Below, in pieces: positions 43,726 to 52,324 of a DNA stretch of 64,000 nucleotides; positions within the stretch are counted from its first letter, which is position 1, and each line of letters opens with the position of its first letter. Below the pieces are notes generated by a model that was not told where the DNA came from, made no database searches, and saw nothing but the letters and a program-made list of their open reading frames with translations. The position numbers were made by a program, and so were the translations under genes. Source of the stretch: Roseateles sp049532965 (GTDB lineage Bacteria; Pseudomonadota; Gammaproteobacteria; Burkholderiales; Burkholderiaceae_C); the NCBI RefSeq assembly GCF_049532965.1, contig NZ_CP186694.1:4712001-4776000 (forward strand), written 5' to 3'.

Positions 43726-44304
43726 ATGGACCTGATCGCCAAGATCGAGGCGGTGTTTCAACGCCGCGGTCATCTGCAGTACGGCGACGAGCGCCGGGAA
43801 CCCGTCACCGCGCTCGAGCATGCGCTCCAATGCGCGCAACTGGCCGAGTGGGCGCATGCGGAGCATAGCCTCGTCGCGGCGGCGCTGCTGCATGACATCG
43901 GACAGCTGGTGGATGGCGGGTCGAGCGACCCGCTGCGCGACGACCAGCACGAGCTGAACGCGCTGCCGCTGCTGCGCGCCGGTGGCCTCGGTCCGGACGT
44001 GGTGGAGCCCATCCGGCTGCATGTCGCGGCCAAGCGCTACCTCGTGAGCACCGACCCGGCCTACGGTCCGGCGTTGTCGGAGGCCTCGCGCCACAGCCTG
44101 GCCTTGCAGGGCGGGCCGATGAACGCCGAGGAGCGCATGCTGTTCATGACCAACCGCCACGCCAGCGCGGCCCTCCAGTTGCGCCGTTGGGACGACCTGG
44201 CCAAGCGCCCAGGCATGCGCACGCCCCCGCTGGGCTATTACCTCGCCCTGCTGGAGGAACTGCTGCGCGACCACCATGCGCCGGAGCGGCTGCGCATCGC
44301 TTGA
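43726..44304 (+). CDS. HD-domain protein, PhnZ-like
   Basis: 192 residues. HD-domain metal ligands are seen as VTALEHALQCAQLAEW (first His) and ALLHDIGQLVDGG (His-Asp); a further His is in DDQHELNALPLL and another in RLHVAAKRYL. The Tyr-Gly near residue 19-20 followed by LEHALQ recalls the phosphonate-degradation HD oxygenases (PhnZ, di-iron), which also begin with a Tyr-containing lid. No phosphonate genes are adjacent, so substrate is uncertain; a nucleotide or phosphoester hydrolase is the alternative. AAGGA lies 6 nt before the ATG. Confidence 0.75.
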   Translation: MDLIAKIEAVFQRRGHLQYGDERREPVTALEHALQCAQLAEWAHAEHSLVAAALLHDIGQLVDGGSSDPLRDDQHELNALPLLRAGGLGPDVVEPIRLHVAAKRYLVSTDPAYGPALSEASRHSLALQGGPMNAEERMLFMTNRHASAALQLRRWDDLAKRPGMRTPPLGYYLALLEELLRDHHAPERLRIA

Positions 44305-44449
44305 AGGCATGACGGCCCGAGGGCACGAGGAAAGGTTTCGGATCCGCTTCCCCCCTTGAGGGGGATATCGGTCGCCGGTTCACCTTTGCATACTGGCCCC
44401 CGATCGCGCGCTGCCTGGACCTCAGCGTCGTGATCAAAGGGGAGGAGTG

Positions 44450-44501
44450 CTATGCCGACCTACCAAAGCCCGATGGGGCGGCGGTGGTCGGCATAGTTTT
44501 A
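44450..44501 (+). terminator. Hairpin with T-run: terminator or attenuator
   Basis: CTATGCCGACC (44450-44460) pairs exactly with GGTCGGCATAG (44486-44496), with 25 nt between, followed directly by TTTTATC. It lies 146 bp after the HD-domain stop and about 175 bp before the hybrid kinase start. It may end the former transcript or attenuate the latter. Confidence 0.6.
44452..44496 (+). CDS. 14-codon leader ORF inside a hairpin (candidate leader peptide)
   Basis: ATG 44452 to TAG 44496 encodes MPTYQSPMGRRWSA. A very strong ribosome site, GGGGAGGAG (44439-44447), precedes it at ideal distance. Start and stop lie in the two arms of a perfect inverted repeat followed by TTTTAT, so translation would open or block a terminator-like hairpin. 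This looks like an attenuator, but coincidence cannot be excluded without transcript or conservation data. Confidence 0.4.
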   Translation: MPTYQSPMGRRWSA

Positions 44502-44555
44502 TCTGGGCTGCGGTTTTAGCGTTTCCAGCGCTTCGCGAACGACAACTTTCGCGCT

Positions 44556-44595
44556 TCGCCGATGCGGACCGCCCGGCGGCTTGCCGCATCGGCGA
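44556..44595. repeat. Perfect 12-bp inverted repeat in the kinase leader
   Basis: TCGCCGATGCGG (44556-44567) and its exact complement (44584-44595) with a 16-bp spacer that is itself GC-rich and self-complementary. No T-run. Second of three dyads in the 368-bp gene-free stretch 44305-44672; candidate operator or leader stem. Confidence 0.6.
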
Positions 44596-44628
44596 GCCCC
44601 CCCGGAGCGAGCACTTGGGAGGGCAGGA

Positions 44629-44648
44629 GCGGCAAGATATATTGCCGC
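44629..44648. promoter_or_regulatory. GCGGCAA-N6-TTGCCGC operator candidate
   Basis: Perfect 7-bp dyad around the AT-only-looking core GATATA, ending 24 bp before the chosen kinase ATG. Position and symmetry fit a repressor site overlapping a promoter. Confidence 0.45.
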
Positions 44649-44672
44649 CCCAATACCAGCCTTACACAACCC

Positions 44673-46520
44673 ATGCATCTCCAACGCGGCAGCGGCCAGG
44701 CGCTGCCTCCCCCGGCCATGGCGGGTGAGCGCAGCGCCGAGCAGGCGAGCGTCGAGCTCGAACTGCTGCGCCTGATCGGCAAGCAGGGTCGTCGTGTCCC
44801 ATACCCGGTGAGCATCGCCGCGCTGATGATGGCGGTGATGGCGGCCAGCGTGATGTCGCCGTGGCTGGCCTACGGCTGGCTGGCGGCCGTGTTCGCGGTG
44901 CTCGGGCTGAGATGGGCCGTGCTCGGCAGGCTGCCGGAGATGCACGCCCGCCCGCTCGAACAGCGCCTGGACTGGGCCGTGTGGCTGAGCTTGCTCAACG
45001 GGCTGGTGTTCAGCGCGTCGCTGATCGCCGCGCCCCATTTGAATGACTTCCAGCGCACGGTGCAGACGATCGTGCTGCTGGGACTGTGTGCGGGCGCGGT
45101 CGCGACCACCGCCGGCCATCGCATCGTCTTCCAGGCCTTCCTCTGGCCGGTGACGCTGTCCAACGCGGCGGCGTGGGGCCTCTTTCACGAGCCGGGATCG
45201 CAGCAGCGCTGGCTCGCCTGGGTGCTGGCGGCGCTGATCGTGTTCTTCGGCGTGATCCTGACCGGCCTGGCGCGCGACACCTACCGGGTGTTCGCCGAGT
45301 CCGTCCTCATCCGCCTGCAACAGAACAAGAGCAACCAGCAGTTGCGCCAGGCGCTGTCCCAGGCGGAATCGGCCATGGCGGCGAAGACGCGCTTCCTCGC
45401 CTCGGCCAGCCACGACCTGCGCCAGCCGATGCATACGCTGTCGCTGTTCGGCGCGGCGCTGGACAAGCGGCCGCTCGATGACGAAGGGCGCGTCATCGTG
45501 ACGCAGATGAACCTGGCGCTGCAGTCGCTCTCGTCGCAGATGGACGCGCTGCTGGACATCTCGAAGCTGGATGCCAACGTCGTGCCGGTGAACAACCAGG
45601 TCTTCGCGCTGCAACCGTGGCTGGCGCGGTTGCAGCGGGAGTTCCAGCCCGCCGCGCTGCGCAAGCACCTGATGCTGCGGCTGGACTGTCCGCCCGAAGC
45701 CTGTGTCGAGAGCGACCCGGTGCTGCTCGAGCGGGTCGTGCGCAACCTGATCGACAACGCCCTCAAGTACACGATGCGTGGCGAGGTGGCCATCGAGGTC
45801 CATCGCGGCCAGGACGAGGAAGTCTGGCGCCTGTCCGTGCGCGATACCGGGATGGGCATCCCCGAGCACGAGCAGCAGCGGATCTTCGAGGAGTTCTACC
45901 AGGTCGGGAACCCTGAACGCGATCGGGCGAAGGGACTGGGGCTCGGGTTGTCGATCGTGACGCGACTGGTCGACCTGCTGGACCTGCACCTGGCGCTGCG
46001 CTCGGCGCCGGGGCAGGGGTCGAGCTTCATGCTGAACGTGACGGCGGCCGATATCGCGCAGGTGCGTCCGGGCGCCGCGCCCAGGCCGGGCCCGTCGCTG
46101 CCGCCGATCCGCGTGCTGGTGATCGACGACGAGGAGCCGGTGCGCATCGCCATGCACGCGTTGCTGAGCGCGCATGGGTGCCAGGTGTTGCTGGCTGGCA
46201 GCATGCGGGAGGGCTTGCTCAAGAGCATGGGCCAGCAGCCCGACCTGCTGCTGACCGACCTGCGGCTGCGCGGTGGCGAGGACGGCATCAGCGCGGTGCG
46301 CTCGCTGCGCAGCGCGTTCCCCGGTTTGCCAGCACTGATCATCAGCGGCGATACCGCACCCGAGCGGCTGCGTGAAGCCCATGACGCCGGCCTGACGCTG
46401 TTGCACAAGCCGGTGACCGAAGAATTGCTCATCAACGCGATGCAGGCCGCGTTGGCCGAGTACCGCAGGGAGGGTGCCGATGTCACGCCCGTACGAGGAG
46501 GCGCCGCCAGCCCGGTCTGA
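44673..46520 (+). CDS. Hybrid sensor histidine kinase/response regulator (DLRQP type)
   Basis: 615 residues. Six TM-like hydrophobic segments occupy about 45-215 (MASE-like membrane sensor; VSIAALMMAVMAASVMSPW, GLARDTYRVF at its end). A short coil follows, then HisKA with phospho-acceptor His247 in SASHDLRQPMHTLSLFG, HATPase (NLIDNALKYT, DTGMGIP, GLGLGLSIV) and a C-terminal receiver (Asp529 in LLLTDLRLRGG, Lys in LLHKPVT). The H-box with Arg-Gln-Pro is that of the NahK/ErcS'-like group. ATG 44673 was chosen after the last leader dyad; ATG 44718 is possible. It overlaps the oxidoreductase gene by 41 bp, so they are likely one transcript. Confidence 0.9.
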   Translation: MHLQRGSGQALPPPAMAGERSAEQASVELELLRLIGKQGRRVPYPVSIAALMMAVMAASVMSPWLAYGWLAAVFAVLGLRWAVLGRLPEMHARPLEQRLDWAVWLSLLNGLVFSASLIAAPHLNDFQRTVQTIVLLGLCAGAVATTAGHRIVFQAFLWPVTLSNAAAWGLFHEPGSQQRWLAWVLAALIVFFGVILTGLARDTYRVFAESVLIRLQQNKSNQQLRQALSQAESAMAAKTRFLASASHDLRQPMHTLSLFGAALDKRPLDDEGRVIVTQMNLALQSLSSQMDALLDISKLDANVVPVNNQVFALQPWLARLQREFQPAALRKHLMLRLDCPPEACVESDPVLLERVVRNLIDNALKYTMRGEVAIEVHRGQDEEVWRLSVRDTGMGIPEHEQQRIFEEFYQVGNPERDRAKGLGLGLSIVTRLVDLLDLHLALRSAPGQGSSFMLNVTAADIAQVRPGAAPRPGPSLPPIRVLVIDDEEPVRIAMHALLSAHGCQVLLAGSMREGLLKSMGQQPDLLLTDLRLRGGEDGISAVRSLRSAFPGLPALIISGDTAPERLREAHDAGLTLLHKPVTEELLINAMQAALAEYRREGADVTPVRGGAASPV

Positions 46521-49500
46521 CGGCGAGGGACCGCCGCGGACCCGGCCACTGGGTTCGCGATGGTTGTCGCGACCGCTGGAGGACTGGATGGCCGCGCGGC
46601 TCGCCATGCCCGAACCGGGGCCGGCGGCGGTTGACGTGCTGATCGTGGGCAGCGGCTATGGCGGCGCGTCGGCGGCGCACGCCCTCGCGGGCCGCTGCGA
46701 CGCGGAGGGCCGACCGCTGGAGGTGGTCGTGCTCGAGCGCGGCCGCGAGTACCTGCCCGGCGCCTTCCCCAGCCGTTTCGCCGATTTGCCGGGCCACGTG
46801 CGCCTGGCGCGGCCCGGTGCCGATGCGCCGATGGGCCGGCGCGAAGGGCTCTTCGACCTGCGGCTCGGTCCGGACGTCTGCATCGCGCTGGCCAACGGCC
46901 TGGGCGGCGGCTCGTTGATCAACGCGGGCGTGATGGAGCGGCCGGATCCGTCGGTGTTCCGCGAGCCGGGCTGGCCCCAGGTGTTCCTGGACGAGGACAT
47001 GGCGCCCTGGTTCGAACGCGCCGAACGGCTGCTCGGTGTCCGCGACGAAGGCGGCGACAACACCATCGATCGGCTCCGCGATCCAGCGAGGCACAGCGGC
47101 AGCGCGGGTCTCCGCGGGACGGGATTCCGGCCGCTGCGCCTGGACGCGTTGAAGTCGCTCGATGCGGCGCGCACGCGGGCGGCCCGGCTGCAGGTGGCAA
47201 TGGACAATCAGCCGCGTGGTGCCGCGTCCTGGCCGCATCGACCCTGCATCGCCTGTGGCGACTGCGCGACCGGCTGCAATCACGAGGCCAAGCAATCGCT
47301 CGATACGGGCCTGCTGCTGCAGGCCTGGCGCCAGGGCGCGGAACTGGTGTGCGGCGCGAGCGTCGAATGGCTGGAGGCCGTGCCGGGCGTTGGCTGGCGC
47401 GTCGCGGTGCAGTACACGGATGACCTGCTGCGCCAGCGCCAGGGGGAGCCGTTCGAGGTCATCGCCCGGCGCGTGGTCCTGGCCGCCGGCAGCCTGGGAT
47501 CGACGGAGATCCTCATGCGATCGCGCGATCGCGGCCTGTCCCTGTCGCGGATGCTCGGGCAAGCCTTCTCCGCCAACGGCGACGTGATCGCGGTCGCGCA
47601 CGAGTGGCCGCAAGCGGTGCATGCCGTGGCCGACGAAGCAAGGCCCGCAGCGCAGCGGCAGGTCGGTCCGACGATCACCGGCGTGCTGGACGCCAGCCCG
47701 GACCATGTCATCGAGGATCTGGCGATTCCGGCCGCGCTGCGGCCGGTCTTCGAGGAGGGCTTCGCGTTCGCCGCCACGCTGGACGCGCTCGCGCGGCCGA
47801 ACGCCGGGCCGCATGAGGCGCGGGCCGATTTCGACGACCCCTTCGCGGTCCGACCGTCCGTGACCGAGCGCCAGTTGCCGCTGGCGATCATCGGCCGCGA
47901 CAGCGGCACTGGCCGGCTGGTGCGTCGCGCGGGCTTCGAGGAATCGGGCGGGCTGCAGGTCGAATGGCCGGGGCTGCGGGACGAGCCCGCGGTCGCGCGG
48001 CGTCATGAGGCCCTGGAACGTCGGCTGGCGGCACAGGGCGCGCGCCTGCTGCGCAATCCGGTGTGGCAATTGCTGCCGCCCGACATGGCCTTCCTGTCCA
48101 ACGATGCGCGGGGGCCGATGGTCAGCGTGCATCCGCTGGGCGGCTGCGCGATGGGCGACCGCGGCACCGATGGCGTGGTCGACGCGCTGGGGCAGGTGTT
48201 CGCCGGCGATGGCCGGGCGGTGCACGACGGGCTGGTGGTGCTGGACGGCGCGATCGTGCCCGGGTCGCTGGCAATCAATCCGGCGCTGACGATCACTGCG
48301 CTGGCCGAGCGCGCGCTGGATCGGCTGGCCGACCTCTGGCAGCTCGGCCAGTCATCGGCCGCGCCGCGACGGACGGAGCCCGAGCGGCCGGTGTTCCGGG
48401 AGGCACCCCGGCAGGAGGCGCCGCCAGCGGACACGGTCATCGAGGTGCGCGAGCGTCTCGGCGGCTTCGTGCGCTGGCCGGGAGCGCCAGGCTCGCCGGT
48501 GAAGTATGTGGAGCTCTGCGTCGCCTATCAGCCGAAGGCGCTCGGCGCGCTGTTGAGACCCGGACCGGAGCGACGGCTGCTCGTGGCGCCCGGAAGCCGT
48601 CTGCGCGTGTTCGAGGCCCGCGAGTGCCGGCCCGGACGCTTCGAGGTGGTCGGGCCGAAGGCCGGCGACGGCCGGCTGTGGCCCCATGAGGAGCGCGGCG
48701 ATGACCATGCGTTGTTCAGCGTCGCGTTGGCCGAAGGCGAACTGACGCTGTTCCAGCGGGAGGCATCGGGCCCGTTGCGACGCCATGCGCGCGGGCTCTG
48801 GGCCTGGGCGATCAATCGAGGCGTGCGCGATTGCTGGCAGGGGCTGGTCGACTGGGCAGGCCGGCGGTCGGCGCCCAGGGCGCCCGGTGCGCCGCGGGCC
48901 GGGCTTCGCGCACGGGCCATCAATGCCTGGCACTTGTCGGGACATGCGGGCGAGGCGCGCTTGATGCGCTATGACGTACGGATCGATCCGACCGCGACCT
49001 TGCCCGCGTGGGCGGAGGCCTTGCGCGGGCAGTCCTTGCACGGTTGCAAGCGCATCAGCTACACGCGGCGCGGCAACCCGTGGACGCAGTTGAGCCGCAT
49101 GACCCTGTCGCCGGTCGCGGGCTGGCAGCCGCCGCCGGGCGCACGCGAGATCGCGTTGACGCTGGATCTGCATCACCTGGCCCGCGAGCGGCTGCCGCTG
49201 CTGCGCGTGGTTCGCGCGCAGGACGCGCCGTCGGCGATTCGCGACGTCGGCGCGCTGATGACCTACATCGCGCGGATGACGATCGGCCTACATGCCTGGA
49301 CCTTCCGCAAGCCCGACGAGGCGCCGTCGCGGCGCATCTCGCGCCTGCCCGGCGCGGTGCCCGGCCTGCCGGAGCCCGCGGTGATCGAGATGGCCGCCGG
49401 TTGCTGGGGTGATGCAGGCGCGCAGCGGCAGGACCTCGACCGCACGCCGTGCGACGACGACGGCCAGCCGGTGCTGATCCGCCTGACGCGCTACGCGCGG

Positions 49501-50553
49501 CCCGGCGGCATGCCGGTGCTGATGATCCATGGCTACAGCGCAAGCGGCACGACCTTCGCGCATCACTCGGTGCGGCCGGGGCCCGCCAAGCTGCTCTGGG
49601 ACGCCGGCTACGACGTCTGGCTCGTGGACATGCGCACCAGCGCGGGACTGCCCACCGCCCGGCTGCCGTGGACCTTCGAGGAATCGGCGTTCAACGACAT
49701 CCCGCTCGCGGTCGACCGCGTGCTCAGGGAGACCGGGCGAGAACAGCTGCATGTCTTCGCCCATTGCATGGGCTCGGTGATGCTGCACATGGCGCTGCTC
49801 GAGCCGCGCGAGCAACCATGGGAACGCTTCCATGACCTGCGCCTGCGCCTGAAGTCGAGGATCGCGAAGCTGGTGATCTCGCAGGTGACGCCGCTGATGG
49901 TGATGTCGCCGACGAACAGCCTGCGCGGCGTGCTCATGCAGTACCTGCGGCCCTATCTCCCACTGGGCAACTACACGTTCCGGCCGGAGGGGCCGCCGGG
50001 GCTGTTCGATCAGCTCCTCGACCGCCTGCTGGCCAGCCTCCCGTATCCGGACGAGGAATTCGACCTCGAGAATCCACCCCCCTGGCCGCCATGGCGGATG
50101 CGGCGCACGCCATGGACGGCGACGCGGCATCGCATGGACCTGCTGTACGGACGCGACTTCGCCATCGGCAACGTGGACCAGGCGGTGTTCGATTTCATCG
50201 ATGACCACTTCGGTCCGCTGAACCTGGACACGGTTGCGCAGGCGATCCACTTCGCACGCTGCCACGAGATCACCGACTGGCAGGGCGCGAGCGTCTACCT
50301 AGACAGCCTGGCGAAGAGCCTCGAGCTGCTCAAGGCGTTCCCGGTGCTGTCGCTGCACGGCGAAGACAACGGCCTGTGCAGCGCCGACAGTGCGGAGCTG
50401 TTGAAGGACTATTACGAGCAGGCGGCGCCGGGTCGCTATCGCTACCGGGTGATCACGGGGCACGGGCACCAGGACTGCCTGATCGGCCGCCATGTCGCGA
50501 CGCAAGTGTTCCCGCACGTGCTCGCATTCCTGGCCGAGGAGCCTTCGCCATGA
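46480..50553 (+). CDS. GMC oxidoreductase-alpha/beta hydrolase fusion (cholesterol-oxidase-like)
   Basis: 1357 residues. GMC flavoprotein part 50-630: FAD loop VGSGYGG (57-63), the cysteine cluster CIACGDCATGC (256-266), HPLGGCAMGD at 551 and SLAINPALTITA near 596 with catalytic His/Asn positions. A middle region (about 640-1000) is unassigned. The alpha/beta-hydrolase part (about 1005-1345) has the oxyanion HGYS near 1018 and the nucleophile elbow FAHCMGS, where Cys1096 stands in place of the usual Ser, plus ITGHGHQD as the late His. No signal peptide. Start ATG 46480 has GGGAGG 6 nt ahead. The head resembles actinobacterial cholesterol oxidases; the actual substrate is likely a sterol-like or long-chain alcohol/ester. 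The PhoD-like gene follows with a 4-bp overlap. Confidence 0.82.
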   Translation: MSRPYEEAPPARSDGEGPPRTRPLGSRWLSRPLEDWMAARLAMPEPGPAAVDVLIVGSGYGGASAAHALAGRCDAEGRPLEVVVLERGREYLPGAFPSRFADLPGHVRLARPGADAPMGRREGLFDLRLGPDVCIALANGLGGGSLINAGVMERPDPSVFREPGWPQVFLDEDMAPWFERAERLLGVRDEGGDNTIDRLRDPARHSGSAGLRGTGFRPLRLDALKSLDAARTRAARLQVAMDNQPRGAASWPHRPCIACGDCATGCNHEAKQSLDTGLLLQAWRQGAELVCGASVEWLEAVPGVGWRVAVQYTDDLLRQRQGEPFEVIARRVVLAAGSLGSTEILMRSRDRGLSLSRMLGQAFSANGDVIAVAHEWPQAVHAVADEARPAAQRQVGPTITGVLDASPDHVIEDLAIPAALRPVFEEGFAFAATLDALARPNAGPHEARADFDDPFAVRPSVTERQLPLAIIGRDSGTGRLVRRAGFEESGGLQVEWPGLRDEPAVARRHEALERRLAAQGARLLRNPVWQLLPPDMAFLSNDARGPMVSVHPLGGCAMGDRGTDGVVDALGQVFAGDGRAVHDGLVVLDGAIVPGSLAINPALTITALAERALDRLADLWQLGQSSAAPRRTEPERPVFREAPRQEAPPADTVIEVRERLGGFVRWPGAPGSPVKYVELCVAYQPKALGALLRPGPERRLLVAPGSRLRVFEARECRPGRFEVVGPKAGDGRLWPHEERGDDHALFSVALAEGELTLFQREASGPLRRHARGLWAWAINRGVRDCWQGLVDWAGRRSAPRAPGAPRAGLRARAINAWHLSGHAGEARLMRYDVRIDPTATLPAWAEALRGQSLHGCKRISYTRRGNPWTQLSRMTLSPVAGWQPPPGAREIALTLDLHHLARERLPLLRVVRAQDAPSAIRDVGALMTYIARMTIGLHAWTFRKPDEAPSRRISRLPGAVPGLPEPAVIEMAAGCWGDAGAQRQDLDRTPCDDDGQPVLIRLTRYARPGGMPVLMIHGYSASGTTFAHHSVRPGPAKLLWDAGYDVWLVDMRTSAGLPTARLPWTFEESAFNDIPLAVDRVLRETGREQLHVFAHCMGSVMLHMALLEPREQPWERFHDLRLRLKSRIAKLVISQVTPLMVMSPTNSLRGVLMQYLRPYLPLGNYTFRPEGPPGLFDQLLDRLLASLPYPDEEFDLENPPPWPPWRMRRTPWTATRHRMDLLYGRDFAIGNVDQAVFDFIDDHFGPLNLDTVAQAIHFARCHEITDWQGASVYLDSLAKSLELLKAFPVLSLHGEDNGLCSADSAELLKDYYEQAAPGRYRYRVITGHGHQDCLIGRHVATQVFPHVLAFLAEEPSP

Positions 50554-52220
50554 GCGCCGCGATCCGTCGAGGCAGCGCCGCCATGCTGCTGATCGGGGCG
50601 GAAGCGCCCGGCCATCGCGTCGAGCGCGCGCCTCCGGAAGGGGCGCGCGTGCCGTTGCTGACCGCGCTGCGGCCGGAACGCGGCTGGCCGCAGTGGTTGC
50701 TGTGGGTGCCGATGAGCTGGCGCGGCGGCTGGGACTACGAGCGCTTGCCGCGGCCCTGGACGCTTGAGCGCTTCGTGGCGCCGGGCGTCGGTCAGCCGGG
50801 ATCGCCGTGGCGCGGGTCGCTGGCGGTGGAGGACTTTCCTCCACCGGCGGTCCGCCCGAGTGGCAATGGGGAGGGCGGGGGCGACGAGAGCGACGAGGTC
50901 GGCATTGACATGAGCGGCCTGCTGATGGTGGCCTTGTACCTGGAGCCGCGGGCGATGGCGATGGAGGGCGTGCATCAGGGCGTGATGCACGAGCTGCGCG
51001 ATGAGGAACTGCACGCGCAGATCGAGGGCGCGCTCGATCAGTTGCTTGACCTGCCGCCGCATCGATGGGCCCACGGCTTCGTGCCGTCGCCGCAGGAGGG
51101 GGACGATCGCGACGTCTGCCTGGTGCTGGCCGCCTGCCAATATCCACCGGGACTGCTGGACGTGAGTCCGGGCTGGGAGCTGGACGCTTCGGCGGCGGGC
51201 CCGGCGCTCGCGTCGCTGGCTCGGCTGCATCGATTCACGCGATCGACGGCGCTGGGCCGGTCGTGTTCGCTGATGCTGATCGCCGGCGATCAGATCTATG
51301 CGGACAAGAGCGGCGGGCTGGCCGATTCGCGCAGCGGCCTGGAGCGCTACGCGCGTGGCTATGGCGAGTTCAAGGCGGGGCCGGTCCGCCTGCTGCCGCC
51401 GACGGTGGCGCGTGTCGTCCATGCGCCTGACGACCACGAGATCGTCGACAACTGGGAACCGACCCCTGGCGCGGGGGAGGGCGGCAACGGTCCGTGGTTC
51501 GACGTCGCCCGGCAGGCCGCCTGGGACCACCGCTGGGATGCGGGCTCGCGCGTCGGCGGGCCGGGGCTGCTGTGGCACCACTTCGATTGGCGGGGCGCGG
51601 CCTTCTTCATCACGGACTCCCGCTGCGAACGCGAGCTGCGGCGGGTCGCCAACTGGACGACCGCGCGGCTCTGGTCGACGGCGCAGCGGGACGCGTTCGA
51701 CGAGTGGCTCGCGCAGAGCGCGGGGCGCCCGCGGTTCGTGCTCAGCGGCTCGCTGCCGCTGCCCCGGCGGCGCGTCACGGCGGAGCACGCCGCGAGCTGC
51801 CTTCGCTCGGACGCCTGGGACGGGTATCCGCACAGCCTGCATGAATTGCTTGGCGCCGTGTGGCGGCATCGCGCATCCGGGCTGGTGTTCCTGTCCGGCG
51901 ATGAACACCGCTCGGGCTGGGTGAGTGCGGAGATCTCGGCCGTCGATGATGCGGCGCAAGCGCCGATCAGGATCCATTCGGTCCATAGCTCGGCGCTGTA
52001 CGCGCCGTGGCCGTTCGCGATCACCGCGGCGGAGGAACTGGCCGCGCCGGAGGTGTTCGAGTTCGATGGTCCGGACGGCCGGCGGTTGCGTTGCGCGGTC
52101 AGTGGATGGACAGATAGACCGGGCGACGGCTTCGCGGTGCTTCGGCTGCGAGGGGGCGCGCTCGAACTCTGGTTCGATCGGGCGGGTCAGCCGCCGGATG
52201 AGGCGGAGGTGCTGGCCTAG
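50550..52220 (+). CDS. PhoD-like metallophosphatase
   Basis: 556 residues without a signal peptide. Metal-binding signatures of the PhoD-like family: LMLIAGDQIYADKSGG (about residue 240), VVHAPDDHEIVDNWEP (about 290), FFITDSRCERELR, FVLSGSLPLPRR and VFLSGDEHRSGWVSAE near residue 450. The first 200 residues are an N-terminal beta domain with no signature. Classical PhoD is Tat-exported; this cytoplasmic, larger form is different. It is translationally coupled to the GMC/hydrolase fusion, suggesting it acts on the same pathway, for example a phosphoester of its product (inference). Confidence 0.8.
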   Translation: MSAAIRRGSAAMLLIGAEAPGHRVERAPPEGARVPLLTALRPERGWPQWLLWVPMSWRGGWDYERLPRPWTLERFVAPGVGQPGSPWRGSLAVEDFPPPAVRPSGNGEGGGDESDEVGIDMSGLLMVALYLEPRAMAMEGVHQGVMHELRDEELHAQIEGALDQLLDLPPHRWAHGFVPSPQEGDDRDVCLVLAACQYPPGLLDVSPGWELDASAAGPALASLARLHRFTRSTALGRSCSLMLIAGDQIYADKSGGLADSRSGLERYARGYGEFKAGPVRLLPPTVARVVHAPDDHEIVDNWEPTPGAGEGGNGPWFDVARQAAWDHRWDAGSRVGGPGLLWHHFDWRGAAFFITDSRCERELRRVANWTTARLWSTAQRDAFDEWLAQSAGRPRFVLSGSLPLPRRRVTAEHAASCLRSDAWDGYPHSLHELLGAVWRHRASGLVFLSGDEHRSGWVSAEISAVDDAAQAPIRIHSVHSSALYAPWPFAITAAEELAAPEVFEFDGPDGRRLRCAVSGWTDRPGDGFAVLRLRGGALELWFDRAGQPPDEAEVLA

Positions 52221-52324
52221 CGTCCTGTCAGGGATTGCGGGCACGCACCGGTCATGCTCGCGCGCCAGAATCGCACCCTTGCTGGCCATCCGGCTTTGCG
52301 ATGCCCTCGATGCGACACTGCGCC

